Program-made: the position numbers and the translations under genes
From: a virus
Length of the DNA: 64,000 nt
IMG/VR virus record: IMGVR_UViG_3300035698_028676
Span: 1-64,000 of that record
Direction: 5' to 3' (one strand)
Notes under the pieces: generated by a model
Databases searched by the model: none
Told to the model about the DNA's origin: nothing
What the model saw: only the letters and a program-made list of their open reading frames with translations
In this document: positions 33,665-42,300 of the stretch, piece after piece
Numbering within the stretch: the stretch's first letter is position 1
Layout of the letters: each line of letters starts with the position of its first letter

Positions 33665-34003
33665 ATGGAAAATGAAATAAGCAACATCGAAGAAGATTTT
33701 AATATAGATGAGCTATTAGGGGAAGATGAAGATAGTCCAACCGAAGAATCTAAGAAAGAAGTTGTTAAATCCAAACAAAAGAAAGCCGTTGTAAAAGCTG
33801 CAGTTAAAGAAGAAGTTGCACCAGCTGTTCCAGTAGAGGTAGCAAATGCAGAAAGAGATCTTCTAGATATGGAATGGCAAATGATTTCACAGCAAGCGTA
33901 TGAAGGATATCAAAACATAAAAACAGGAGAAGTTATAGATAACAAAGAAGCTATTAGAAGATGTTTGTGTTATGCTCAAGAGGCAGCTAGAAATTCAAGA
34001 TGA
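33665..34003 (+). CDS. acidic protein, 112 aa
   Basis: Acidic N-terminus (DELLGEDEDSPTEE), basic linker (KSKQKKAVVKAAVKEE) and a helical C-terminal region containing YEGYQNIKTGEVIDN. Shine-Dalgarno GAAAGGAGG 11 nt upstream. Possibly scaffolding or DNA-associated; no match recognised. Confidence 0.5.
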   Translation: MENEISNIEEDFNIDELLGEDEDSPTEESKKEVVKSKQKKAVVKAAVKEEVAPAVPVEVANAERDLLDMEWQMISQQAYEGYQNIKTGEVIDNKEAIRRCLCYAQEAARNSR

Positions 34004-34233
34004 AAATGGAAGAAAAAGATATATCAATTAAAGAAGAGCCAGAAGATTATAAACAAGAAGATACAAAAAATAAGTTCATGACTTACTTTTTACTATTTTT
34101 CCCAACTATAATTATAATGGCAATTCCAGATAAAATAAATAATATAGTTATGTTAAGTATGTCTATTAAAGGACTGCTAGCATTCTTTCAATTTATTACA
34201 ATAAAAACATTTGTAGATAAACACTACGAATAG
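34000..34233 (+). CDS. membrane protein, 77 aa
   Basis: Acidic N-terminus and two membrane helices (about 27-43 and 47-66). Overlaps upstream by ATGA. Unknown function. Confidence 0.5.
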   Translation: MKMEEKDISIKEEPEDYKQEDTKNKFMTYFLLFFPTIIIMAIPDKINNIVMLSMSIKGLLAFFQFITIKTFVDKHYE

Positions 34234-34263
34234 TTTTGAAGGATATATAGATTAATTTATAAT

Positions 34264-34300
34264 GTGGCCCACTATCGGGCCATATTATTTTATTTTAAAA
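34264..34300 (+). terminator. GC-rich hairpin followed by T-rich tract
   Basis: GGCCC-ACTATC-GGGCC (34266-34281) followed by TATTATTTTATTTT. It looks like a bacterial-type intrinsic terminator, unusual beside the U-rich-only ends elsewhere. The next gene begins at 34306. Confidence 0.65.
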
Positions 34301-34305
34301 AAACA

Positions 34306-34707
34306 ATGGCAAAAAGAATTAAATTAGCATTTATGGTAAACAGAGAAACCTTTCGTATAGAGATAGAAGATAAAAATATTTGGTATACGGATAGAAGGTG
34401 GGATAGAGCTATTAGGCTTATTCCTAGGGATAAAGATTTCTTAAGAAAGATAATGTTTAGTAGAGGGAAGATACCACCTTTGATAAAGGACTTGTTTACA
34501 CTTACAAAGAAAGAGCAAGAAGAATATGATAACGCTGAAGATGCAAGAGAACTTGCAGATATCTGTATAAGAGATTGTAAAAGATATGGTTCGAAATTAC
34601 TGAGAGAAGATGTTGAGGAGATAGAGGAAGAGGAAGATACATATAATCCTAAATGGACTAAAGTAGAAATAGATGAAGATGAGGTAAAAGACAATGAGTT
34701 TCGATAG
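34306..34707 (+). CDS. hypothetical basic/acidic protein, 133 aa
   Basis: Basic N-terminal half (KRIKLAFMVNRETFRIEIED, RRWDRAIRLIPRDKDF) and an acidic C-terminal end (EEIEEEEDTYNP). Soluble. Start chosen after the terminator hairpin. No family recognised. Confidence 0.5.
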   Translation: MAKRIKLAFMVNRETFRIEIEDKNIWYTDRRWDRAIRLIPRDKDFLRKIMFSRGKIPPLIKDLFTLTKKEQEEYDNAEDARELADICIRDCKRYGSKLLREDVEEIEEEEDTYNPKWTKVEIDEDEVKDNEFR

Positions 34708-34897
34708 TATATTAAATGCTATAATTCCATGGGTTGTATTTGTCATCGGTATTTATATATTATATCGACCGCTGAAAGAACCTCTAGACCCAATGTTTAG
34801 AGGAATAGGAAATATGCTTAGGAATATAAAGAATATGATAACTGGAGAAAATGATGATGATTCATTTGAAAGAATTACAACATTAGAATATGAATAA
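34694..34897 (+). CDS. single-pass membrane protein, 67 aa
   Basis: One hydrophobic helix at about residues 9-27, then a basic/amphipathic section and an acidic end (GENDDDSFE). Overlaps upstream by 14 nt. Unknown. Confidence 0.5.
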   Translation: MSFDSILNAIIPWVVFVIGIYILYRPLKEPLDPMFRGIGNMLRNIKNMITGENDDDSFERITTLEYE

Positions 34898-34899
34898 AA

Positions 34900-35226
34900 A
34901 TGGAAAATAAAATAAAAGATAATAAAGAAAAGAAAATAGTCCTATGGGAAGGTTTTCGTAAAGAACTTCCGTGGATATTATTTTGGGCACTATTGATTAT
35001 AATGTCTTATGGATATTATCAAGATAAAAAAATATGTGAAGAAGTTTTAGCTGATCCATGTTCGGCTTGTTACTCACTAAATAAAACAATGATGGATTCT
35101 GACTACTTAAAAGAATATACTATAAGTGATGATATACCTAAATATAAAGATGTTTATATAAACGAATCTGCTATCCCGATTGAAGATAAAAATCCCAACA
35201 GCAGAACTATTTCTATATACGAATAA
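34900..35226 (+). CDS. single-pass membrane protein, 108 aa
   Basis: Basic N-terminus, one membrane helix (about 22-41), then an ectodomain with CEEVLADPCSACYSLN (three Cys). Possibly a small envelope protein. Confidence 0.5.
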   Translation: MENKIKDNKEKKIVLWEGFRKELPWILFWALLIIMSYGYYQDKKICEEVLADPCSACYSLNKTMMDSDYLKEYTISDDIPKYKDVYINESAIPIEDKNPNSRTISIYE

Positions 35227-35654
35227 TGGCTGACAAATATATCCCACTAATTTATGCATATATTTATATGAAGATAAAAAAACAAATGAAAGCTGGTAGG
35301 ATATCTGCATCTACACTAAGAACAATTATAAAAAAAATAATCTTATGCGATAAAGATAGAGGCTCAAAAGGAATACCTAGAAGATACCGTTATGATATAA
35401 TAAAAGATCTTGTTGAATTGGGGCTTATAGAAAAGGTTGGAGCGATACGTAAAAATAATATATATATTGATAGTAATGATAATGTTTCAGAGGTCGCGGA
35501 AAGATTAAATGATTGGAATATTAGTGATAAGCTAAGGGAAGATGATAGTGTAAATGAGAAATTAGGTATTGCACTTGAGATATTAGATAAAGATAAAACT
35601 TATAGAGTAGTTAAAAGCCAATGTGATAAACAAGTGAACCAGGCTTTCTGGTAA
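35226..35654 (+). CDS. winged-helix-like protein, 142 aa
   Basis: Helical protein containing ISASTLRTIIKKIILCDKDR and IPRRYRYDIIKDLVELGLIE followed by a short hairpin, the order expected of a winged helix-turn-helix. It could be the regulator that separates the two promoter classes, but no operator link is demonstrable. Last plus-strand gene before the convergent junction. Confidence 0.55.
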   Translation: MADKYIPLIYAYIYMKIKKQMKAGRISASTLRTIIKKIILCDKDRGSKGIPRRYRYDIIKDLVELGLIEKVGAIRKNNIYIDSNDNVSEVAERLNDWNISDKLREDDSVNEKLGIALEILDKDKTYRVVKSQCDKQVNQAFW

Positions 35655-35702
35655 TATCCCTAAGTGAATACTTAGGAATATTTTACGTTTGCAAAGCAAA
35701 CG
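35637..35702. terminator. convergent terminator hairpins
   Basis: Three small stems at the end of plus-strand genes: ACCAG/CTGGT (35637-35651), CCTAAGT-GAAT-ACTTAGG (35659-35676, followed by T-rich) and the perfect CGTTTGC-AAA-GCAAACG (35686-35702). They face minus-strand genes from the right. The rest up to 35843 has no gene I can support. Confidence 0.55.
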
Positions 35703-35843
35703 AGTAATACTTTTACCTAAAAATATTTAACGTTATCTGCGATGAACGAGTAATATATCTAGATTGGTAATGGTTCTCAAAGTATGTTAGCCATACATTT
35801 TTATCCCGAATATTCTTGTTCTTTATAAAATATAACATTGTTA

Positions 35844-35981
35844 TTATGTACTTAATGTTGGTGTGACCATACCTAAAGTTAATCCAACTACTGCTAACGC
35901 TCCACATACAACTATAGCCTTTCCGGCAGTCTTAACTACGTTCTTACCAGTATCTTTACTCCATGCTTCTTTACTCGCCAT
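35844..35981 (-). CDS. small hydrophobic protein, 45 aa
   Basis: Frame on the minus strand from ATG at 35981. Charged N-terminus (MASKEAWSKDTGKN) and one hydrophobic segment (GKAIVVCGALAVVGLTLGMV). Likely a small membrane component of the virion-like operon and its last gene. Confidence 0.5.
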   Translation of the reverse strand: MASKEAWSKDTGKNVVKTAGKAIVVCGALAVVGLTLGMVTPTLST

Positions 35982-35995
35982 TATAAATTAAATAA

Positions 35996-36193
35996 TTATA
36001 ATTTAGCTACGGAATTAGCTGTAGCTCCTATTAATGGAACTCCTACTAGAATGTCCATTGAACTCTTGAGAAAATCTCCTGGTTTGCTCTTCCCTTTTAA
36101 AGAATCATCTGCTAGTTTAGCTGAATTCCCAACTAAGGCTAAAGACATCATCCCTGGGATAACTCCTGCTACTGATTTTGTTAAATCTGTCAT
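35996..36193 (-). CDS. small hydrophobic protein, 65 aa
   Basis: Two hydrophobic stretches (SVAGVIPGMMSLALVG and SMDILVGVPLIGATAN) flank a Lys/Gly loop. Shine-Dalgarno GAAAGGAGGT upstream. Short glycine- and hydrophobic-rich proteins such as this serve as membrane coat proteins in some archaeal viruses; assignment is speculative. Confidence 0.5.
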   Translation of the reverse strand: MTDLTKSVAGVIPGMMSLALVGNSAKLADDSLKGKSKPGDFLKSSMDILVGVPLIGATANSVAKL

Positions 36194-36394
36194 TTACTTT
36201 AAAAACCTCCTTTCATCTGAGGAAAGGTGGACTGATTTTATCAGACTCCCTTTTCCTACTTTATCATCAACTATCTTAATCTCTCTTTTAGTATCAAATT
36301 TAAACTTCATATTATTCAAGTCTTCTTTATTCTCCTTATCGAATGGAGCAATAGCTTCAACTACTAAGGTTTCGTTTATTATTTTTTTCTTCAT
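36194..36394 (-). CDS. hypothetical charged protein, 66 aa
   Basis: Soluble, alternating beta-like and charged (NETLVVEAIAPFDKENKEDL, MKFKFDTKREIKIVDD). Distantly resembles the 81-aa and 56-aa proteins at 49.3 and 57.5 kb (short KFKF/KFRITD-like segment), though this is weak. Confidence 0.45.
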   Translation of the reverse strand: MKKKIINETLVVEAIAPFDKENKEDLNNMKFKFDTKREIKIVDDKVGKGSLIKSVHLSSDERRFLK

Positions 36395-36440
36395 TGTATT
36401 TTTATTTGCAAATAAATGGAGATATGTAACACCTAGGCGT

Positions 36441-36464
36441 GGGCAGTTAAATTAATAACTGCCC
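36441..36464 (-). terminator. hairpin between minus-strand genes
   Basis: GGGCAGTTA-AATTAA-TAACTGCCC, a perfect 9-bp stem, between the 176-aa and 66-aa genes. No T-run follows on the minus strand; it may be a processing or attenuation site. Confidence 0.55.
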
Positions 36465-36497
36465 ATTAAGATGATTCATTCTACTTACTACAAGTAT

Positions 36498-37028
36498 TTA
36501 AACACTCCAAATACCTTCTCTTTTACCTACTGCGTAAAATAATCCAATTCCAATTCCCATCAATGCTATCGCAAAGAATCCAGGAACCAAATTTATAATA
36601 GACCTATTCCATCCTTCAGTAAGGTAGTCTTCCTCACAGTATTGATAAGTCGCAGTTGTAGTATTATATCCAGTGTCATTAACATTATCACTGTTATTAA
36701 ATACTATCCCTCCCGTAGAGGCATTAAAAGTATAGTCAACAGCAGTCCATGTTACTGAGCCATTGTGTAAAATAAGTCCAGCGATAGGACATCCAGTAAC
36801 TCTCCAAGTTGTTGGCACATTAGCTACATAGAATGTAGATCCTGGTATAATTTCCCCTTTACCATCTGCAGTTAGATTCCTAGCTGATTCATAACTTATA
36901 TTCTCTCCAGAGATATTAACAGTATTAGTTAATGCGTTACCAGAAGTAGCGATTACTCCTAATAGAGAAATACCAATAATTAATGCGACAAAAGCGCTAA
37001 CAAGTAAGCTTACATTTTCGTTTTCCAT
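36498..37028 (-). CDS. bitopic/two-pass glycosylation-sequon-rich virion-like protein
   Basis: A 176-aa protein with an N-terminal membrane segment (about 8-31), a roughly 110-residue outside domain with many N-X-S/T sequons (NIS, NLT, NGS, NAS, NNS, NDT, NTT, NRS) and a C-terminal membrane helix (about 147-167). A Shine-Dalgarno-like GAAAGGGGG precedes it. The form suits an envelope protein and possible target of the AglB-like enzyme. Confidence 0.6.
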   Translation of the reverse strand: MENENVSLLVSAFVALIIGISLLGVIATSGNALTNTVNISGENISYESARNLTADGKGEIIPGSTFYVANVPTTWRVTGCPIAGLILHNGSVTWTAVDYTFNASTGGIVFNNSDNVNDTGYNTTTATYQYCEEDYLTEGWNRSIINLVPGFFAIALMGIGIGLFYAVGKREGIWSV

Positions 37029-37106
37029 TTATTCATTACCCCCTTTCATTAAAGTTTTAAACGTTAAAGCATAAATCAAAGATTTATTCAATGTTATAAT
37101 TTTCAT
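37029..37106 (-). CDS. possible 25-aa leader peptide
   Basis: Minus frame from an ATG overlapping the preceding stop (ATGA) to a TAA one base before the 176-aa gene. The 3' end includes the Shine-Dalgarno for that gene. It may only couple translation. Confidence 0.25.
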   Translation of the reverse strand: MKIITLNKSLIYALTFKTLMKGGNE

Positions 37107-37360
37107 TCCTTTTCACCATCCGCAAAATCTCTTAAACTCCCAACCGTAGCAAATTCTCTTTCCATTCTAATCTTCCATTTACTACTAGGATCATGTTGCT
37201 TCTTCCTATTCATAGGTTTACAATCGTACTTATTCTTAACTCCATCATTGTCCCAATCACCCATTGGTTTCAGTCTAGGGTTAGCCCACTTAGCTTCAGC
37301 CCAATTCATCTTCCTTCTATCTTTTGGTTTCTTTATATCAAATATCTTTATCATTTCCAT
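37103..37360 (-). CDS. DxDxDG...DCKP motif protein, 85 aa
   Basis: Start placed at ATG 37360, one base after the preceding stop. N-terminal IKKPKDRRKMNWAEAKW is followed by PRLKPMGDWDNDGVKNKYDC and KPMNRKKQ. The DxDxDG loop resembles a calcium-binding thrombospondin-3/EF-hand-like loop, ending with a conserved Cys. One of four such paralogs in this operon. Confidence 0.65.
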   Translation of the reverse strand: MEMIKIFDIKKPKDRRKMNWAEAKWANPRLKPMGDWDNDGVKNKYDCKPMNRKKQHDPSSKWKIRMEREFATVGSLRDFADGEKE

Positions 37361-37361
37361 A

Positions 37362-37661
37362 TTATTCTTCGTAGTCATACTCGTATGACCCAACATTTTT
37401 AGCTCCTTGTTTTTTTAATAGTTTCTTTGCAGACTTTAGTTCTTCTTTCCCATGGACAAGATACTCTCCTGCTTGGCTATAAACCATATGATATTTTCCT
37501 TTTCCTTGCATCTTTCTATTCATTGGCTTACAATCGAATTGATTCTTAACTCCATCATTATCCCAATCACCCATCGGTTTTAATTTAGGAAATTTATGTT
37601 TAGCTTGTGCCCAGTTCATATTCTTTCTATCCATTGGTTTCTTTATTTTTATAAATTCCAT
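37362..37661 (-). CDS. DxDxDG...DCKP motif protein, 99 aa
   Basis: N-terminal IKKPMDRKNMNWAQAKHKFP, then KLKPMGDWDNDGVKNQFDC and KPMNRKMQ. The C-terminal half (YHMVYSQAGEYLVHGKEELK) differs from the paralogs and recalls a small beta-alpha domain. Adjacent paralog at 37103, so tandem duplication is likely. Confidence 0.65.
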   Translation of the reverse strand: MEFIKIKKPMDRKNMNWAQAKHKFPKLKPMGDWDNDGVKNQFDCKPMNRKMQGKGKYHMVYSQAGEYLVHGKEELKSAKKLLKKQGAKNVGSYEYDYEE

Positions 37662-37662
37662 A

Positions 37663-38106
37663 TTATACGTTCGCTCCTTCTACATTTCTTAAATGCTCTA
37701 TTGCTTCTTTCTTAGTAAATCCCCAGTCTTCTTTCATCATTCTTATTCTTTCTTTAGTTTCTGTATCAACATCCTGCCTTTTTCTATTCAAAGGTTTACA
37801 ATCAAACATATTCTTAACTCCATCTCTATCTTTATCACCCATAGGTTTAAGCTTAGGATACTTCCATTTAGTTTGAGACCAATTCATATCCTTATCTTTC
37901 ATAGGAGATTTAATTTTAAATGAAGGAATAGTCTTACTAAGTTTCCCTGCTTTAGAAATAGGTTTTAATAATGGGTTGCTATATCTTGCTTCTTCCCATT
38001 TATTATTTAGTCTCTTGGGTTTTCCAACTTTCAAGTTACCAAAGATAGGCGAAGCTGATTGCTTTCCCTTCTTCACTGTAGTCTTTATATCAAACATTGA
38101 TTTCAT
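37663..38106 (-). CDS. DxDxDG...DCKP motif protein, 147 aa
   Basis: Contains KWEEARYSNPLLKPI near residue 36, a degenerate first copy, and MNWSQTKWKYPKLKPMGDKD followed by RDGVKNMFDCKPLNRKRQ near 74-110. The C-terminal RIRMMKEDWGFTKKEAIEHL is helical. Thus one degenerate and one full module in a single protein. Confidence 0.65.
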   Translation of the reverse strand: MKSMFDIKTTVKKGKQSASPIFGNLKVGKPKRLNNKWEEARYSNPLLKPISKAGKLSKTIPSFKIKSPMKDKDMNWSQTKWKYPKLKPMGDKDRDGVKNMFDCKPLNRKRQDVDTETKERIRMMKEDWGFTKKEAIEHLRNVEGANV

Positions 38107-38267
38107 TTCTTTTTATAAGTAAGTTTTGCAGATTTCATTGCTTCACTTAACTTAACTGATTTATTTTTTACTTTCATGTCGGCATAAACCTTTTTCAGGT
38201 GCACCTGCCATGGGTTAACTGTCTTAACCTTTATCTTCTCTGTTTTTATTTTAATTTTTTGTTTCAT
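38103..38267 (-). CDS. small basic protein, 54 aa
   Basis: Start at ATG 38267, after a GGAGGT Shine-Dalgarno. Very Lys-rich N-terminus, then NPWQVHLKKVYADMK and LSEAMKSAKLTYKKK. A similar short W...KxY...SxxEAMxxAkxtY motif is found in basic DNA-associated proteins of large viruses; naming would be speculative. Confidence 0.5.
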   Translation of the reverse strand: MKQKIKIKTEKIKVKTVNPWQVHLKKVYADMKVKNKSVKLSEAMKSAKLTYKKK

Positions 38268-38296
38268 TTTTGTATTACCTCCGTTTAATTTAATTG

Positions 38297-39328
38297 TTAT
38301 TGCGTCCACGACTCCGGTTGAGGTACTGGGACTAATGCCTTTCTACCAGTCATTAAGTCTTCCTGTAATCTATAGCCTGGAGGAATCCCTGATTTACTAG
38401 TTTGTTGTTGCGGCCTTTGCCCATATTTTTTTATACCTTGAAGTTGAACCTGTTGTATTTGCTGCGGCTGAACTTGCTGGACAACCTGAGCTGGTACCTG
38501 TTGAATTTGCTCTTCAATTATTTGAGTCTCTTGTATCGTTTCTATCGGTAATTGTTCTTCCATTTGCTTAGCCTCTTTTATTGCTCTTAGTCTAGCCATC
38601 TTAGCATTTATTTCTTCTTGAGCTGCAGCTACTTCTTCTGGAGATAATCCTCTTTTTGCTAAAGCAAATCTCTGAGAAACTTCTGCTTTAGTCTCTACGG
38701 CCTGAGCTTGACTTTTTAATTGCTTTCTTAGTCTATGATAATCAACGGCAGATATAGGTCGACCTGTTCTTGGGTCTTTATATTTATATGATTGTTTTGG
38801 CCTTCCTGCACCAGCTTGTTTTTGCCCACTAGATGCTTTCCCTGCTTTTGCCTTAGTTCTTCCAACACCAGAAAATTTTCTAACTGTTCTAACTATCGCT
38901 CCTTGCTGTCTAGCCTTAGCTTGAGATATTTGTTTTTGAGTTGTAGGAGTTATTCTTCGTACAGCCTTCTCAGCTCCACTTGCAACCTTTTCTGATTTAG
39001 TCTTTACAGCCGCAACTACCTTATCTACACCCTTTGCAACACCACCAATAAAACTACTAAATGCTCCATCCTTAGATGGGTCAAGTGGTTTACAATCCCT
39101 AGAATTAATTAACCCATCAAAATCAGCGTCTGCAGTTGGGCTCATATTTGGGAACTTTTTCTTTAGTTGTTTCCAATTCATCTGTCTTGTTTTGTTGACG
39201 GAATATATAGGACTAACTTTATTATTAGATATTCTATTATTTATTGAAAAGACTAATGGGTTTTTTACAGGTACAACTCTCTTGACATTCTTGTTCTTAT
39301 TCTTATAACTAAGTTTACGTTTAACCAT
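38297..39328 (-). CDS. DxDxDG motif protein with basic and Gln-rich regions, 343 aa
   Basis: First gene after a class B promoter. Residues about 50-83: MNWKQLKKKFPNMSPTADAD, FDGLINSRDCKPLDPSKDG, the fourth module copy. Then a basic Ala/Lys region, GRPKQSYKYKDPRTGRPIS at about 178-196 (a short motif I recall from archaeal-virus proteins), and a Gln-rich tail (QQVPAQVVQQVQPQQIQQV). No membrane segment. Likely internal virion or DNA-associated protein. Confidence 0.6.
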   Translation of the reverse strand: MVKRKLSYKNKNKNVKRVVPVKNPLVFSINNRISNNKVSPIYSVNKTRQMNWKQLKKKFPNMSPTADADFDGLINSRDCKPLDPSKDGAFSSFIGGVAKGVDKVVAAVKTKSEKVASGAEKAVRRITPTTQKQISQAKARQQGAIVRTVRKFSGVGRTKAKAGKASSGQKQAGAGRPKQSYKYKDPRTGRPISAVDYHRLRKQLKSQAQAVETKAEVSQRFALAKRGLSPEEVAAAQEEINAKMARLRAIKEAKQMEEQLPIETIQETQIIEEQIQQVPAQVVQQVQPQQIQQVQLQGIKKYGQRPQQQTSKSGIPPGYRLQEDLMTGRKALVPVPQPESWTQ

Positions 39329-39334
39329 CTTTAT

Positions 39335-39388
39335 ATTACTAGTAATTCTTTATATTTAAATGTTGCGTTAATCGGGTTAACTCGATTA
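39335..39388 (-). promoter_or_regulatory. class B (late-type) promoter, copy 1
   Basis: The 38 bp at 39335-39372 are identical to those at 49579 and 57682. Reading on the minus strand: dyad TAATCGAGTTAACCCGATTA (39388-39369), BRE-like ACGCAACA, TATA ATTTAAATATAA (39361-39350), then palindrome ATTACTAGTAAT near the start site. The ATG at 39328 implies a near-leaderless mRNA. Confidence 0.85.
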
Positions 39389-39391
39389 GCT

Positions 39392-42300
39392 TTAATAGTC
39401 ATATACAAATATCTCCTCTGGTTCACTGCTTCTTCCCATGAATAATTTAAAAATCATAGTTAAGATTAATAACAATAATATACCAGGTAATATCTTAATT
39501 ATAGCTCCTTGTAATATATCATCTGCATATTTAAAATATACATAAGCTACTTCAATAGTAGTTCTATCTCTAGCATCATTAATAAGAACAAATGTTCCAG
39601 TGTCTTCGTCTACAGAGTAATCAAACAAATCTATTAATGTAATATCTATATCATCATCACCCCATGCTGCTTCCTCTATTGTACCATTGTTACTATTCCC
39701 AGATATATCATACGCTACATCTCCAGTCCCAGCATTTAGATTAAATACTCCTGTTAAATTTGATAAGTACCATATCGAAATATTTATACCCCAATGCTCC
39801 TCTGCAGCTGTATAGTTGTCGTTTCCATCATATGTTACATTAAAATAATAACTACCAAGCTCAAAGTCTGTTATATTAAATAATGGTGGTGAACCAGAAT
39901 TGATTAATGAGTTGTCTAGATACATTTTTATATCTCCAAGCCCAATATTTAAACTTCCATTTAGATATTCATTCTTCGCAGTAAGATTATTACCTAAATA
40001 ATTTGCTCTTAAGTTTCCTACATAAGCATATACTTCTGCAGTCGCTTTACTTATGATTAACGTAAATGAATCTATGCTCGCATTGGCAGTATAATTCTCC
40101 CCACCAGTAGAGTTATAAATATAATAATAAGTCCCAGCACCTAGCATTGTGTTATCTGGATTAGATACTGTAACATTATCTCTATATAATATATATGTTA
40201 CATCACTATCATTATTATTTGTTTCATTGGCTGTTATGTTTGCTAATGAAGTATAGTTTATTGGTGAAGTCCCAGTTATAGAACCAGCCAAAGTTGCCTT
40301 ATTAATAACAATTGTAAAGTTAGCATAAGCAGATGTATAGTTTGCATTCCCAGGAGTAGAATAGTTACCTGTAATAGATCCTGCTGCATAGATTCCATTC
40401 GATATATCAAGGGTGCATACAAGCTCTGCGGGGCATCCTGAGCCAATAAAATCAGTATCTGTGCCATATACTATAGGAGTTGTCGCATTAAGCGTTAAAA
40501 TTGGTATGTTCTTGCTTATTGTATATGTCCCTGTCTCAGAATTATTGAAGTTCCCAACTGAATCATTAGCAAACCATCTATAATTATAGACCCCAACTGA
40601 AAGATTTAAGAAGCTTACATTGAATATATCCGCTGACATATTTGTTGCAGTGTAATTTATCTCGTTAAATTCAAATAGAACGGTATCTAAGTTGCTGCTA
40701 TCTGTTATTGTAGAGTTAAACCCATAGATTACAGTTTGAGAATAATTTGTTGGGTCACTTGGATACTCAGTTAATATTGTAATATTAGGAGGTAATGAAT
40801 CTATTGAGAATGTAACAGTTGTCGTATTAATATTATTATCACTATCATTAACCCACATCTGCCAAACAGATATACCTTCTCCTGGACTAAGCCCAACTAC
40901 ATTATTACCGCAAACTATAGTTGTGTTAACTAGGCCACCATTTAATGAATACCAACAAGTATTAAGATTCGTATCTGTAGCTGTATAGTTAAGTTCAGTA
41001 ACAGTTGATTTATAAATGGCATTATTAATTGGGTAGTCTATAGTTATGCCTGGATTTACATTGTCACTAACAGTTAATGTCTGAGCATCCATACTGGAAT
41101 TGTAAGTCCAATTTTGTCCAGCTGTATTATTTAATACATAGTAATAGACACCATAAGATGGGGTCCATGTTTCACCTGTACCGATAGAGACATTATCTTT
41201 AGATATAATATATACCACATCATCATCTCCTACTTGAGATTCATCTAATCCAATTGTTATTTCTTGAGTCTCATTAATAGCCCAACCTAAAGTTGAGGTT
41301 AAGTTCCCCTCTGGCATTGCCTTATTTATTATATAAGATGTTGTGTTTGTGCTTCCTGTATAATTAGCAGTCTCAGTATAGGAACAATTGAAAGTACTTG
41401 TACCTGCAGCTATAACTATTGGGCTTCCTGATGATATAACTGCCCCATTAAAATCTAATACTGCCGGGCCATCTCCTGAGAGTACACTACATGTTGGAGT
41501 TATAGCTGTTCCATATGTCTGTGGTGATGCTATATCAAATGTTAAAGATGTTTGCGATGCCGCTTTATTTACCGTGTAACTTCCTGTAGCGCTATTATTT
41601 ACATTCCCTGCAGTATCATTAGCAAACCATACATAGTTATAGGTCCCAGCTGATAGATTAGTTAAGCTAACATAGAAATTATCACTGATATTGCTAGCAC
41701 TATAATTTATACCATTAAATGTTAATATAATATTATCTAAAGGACTATCTGCATCTGAAACTGTAGCATTAAAACTATAAATTGTACTGCTAGAGAATGT
41801 TGCGGGGTCAGCTGGGTATTCAGTTAGAGCTGTAACTGCAGGTGGCATTGTATCTACAAAGAAAGTCGTAGTTGTTGTGTTAATGTTGTTATCGCTATCG
41901 TTAGCCCATACCCGCCAGGTTGTCCAACCCTCTCCTGAATTTAATCCAACTACGTTATCACCACAAGTTACAGTAGTATTTGCCAATCCTCCATTTAATG
42001 AATACCAACAGGTGTTAAGATTTGTATCTGTAGCTGTATAGTTTAACTCAGTTACCGCTGCATCATAGCTTGAACCATTAACTGGGTAATCAATAGTTAT
42101 TCCTGGATTTATATTATCACTAACGGTTAAAGTTTTAGTATCCATACTAATATTCTCAGTCCAATTCACACCACCAGTAGTATTTAAAACATAATAATAA
42201 GTTCCGTAAGATGGAGTCCAAGTTTCACCTGTAGCTTTTGAGACATTGTCTCTTGAAACTATATAAACTACATCTGCATCTCCACCTTGAGATTCAGTTA

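Noticed and set aside
36051-36455. 134-aa plus-strand frame
   Set aside because: It lies antisense to two small minus-strand genes with Shine-Dalgarno sites and has no promoter of either class.
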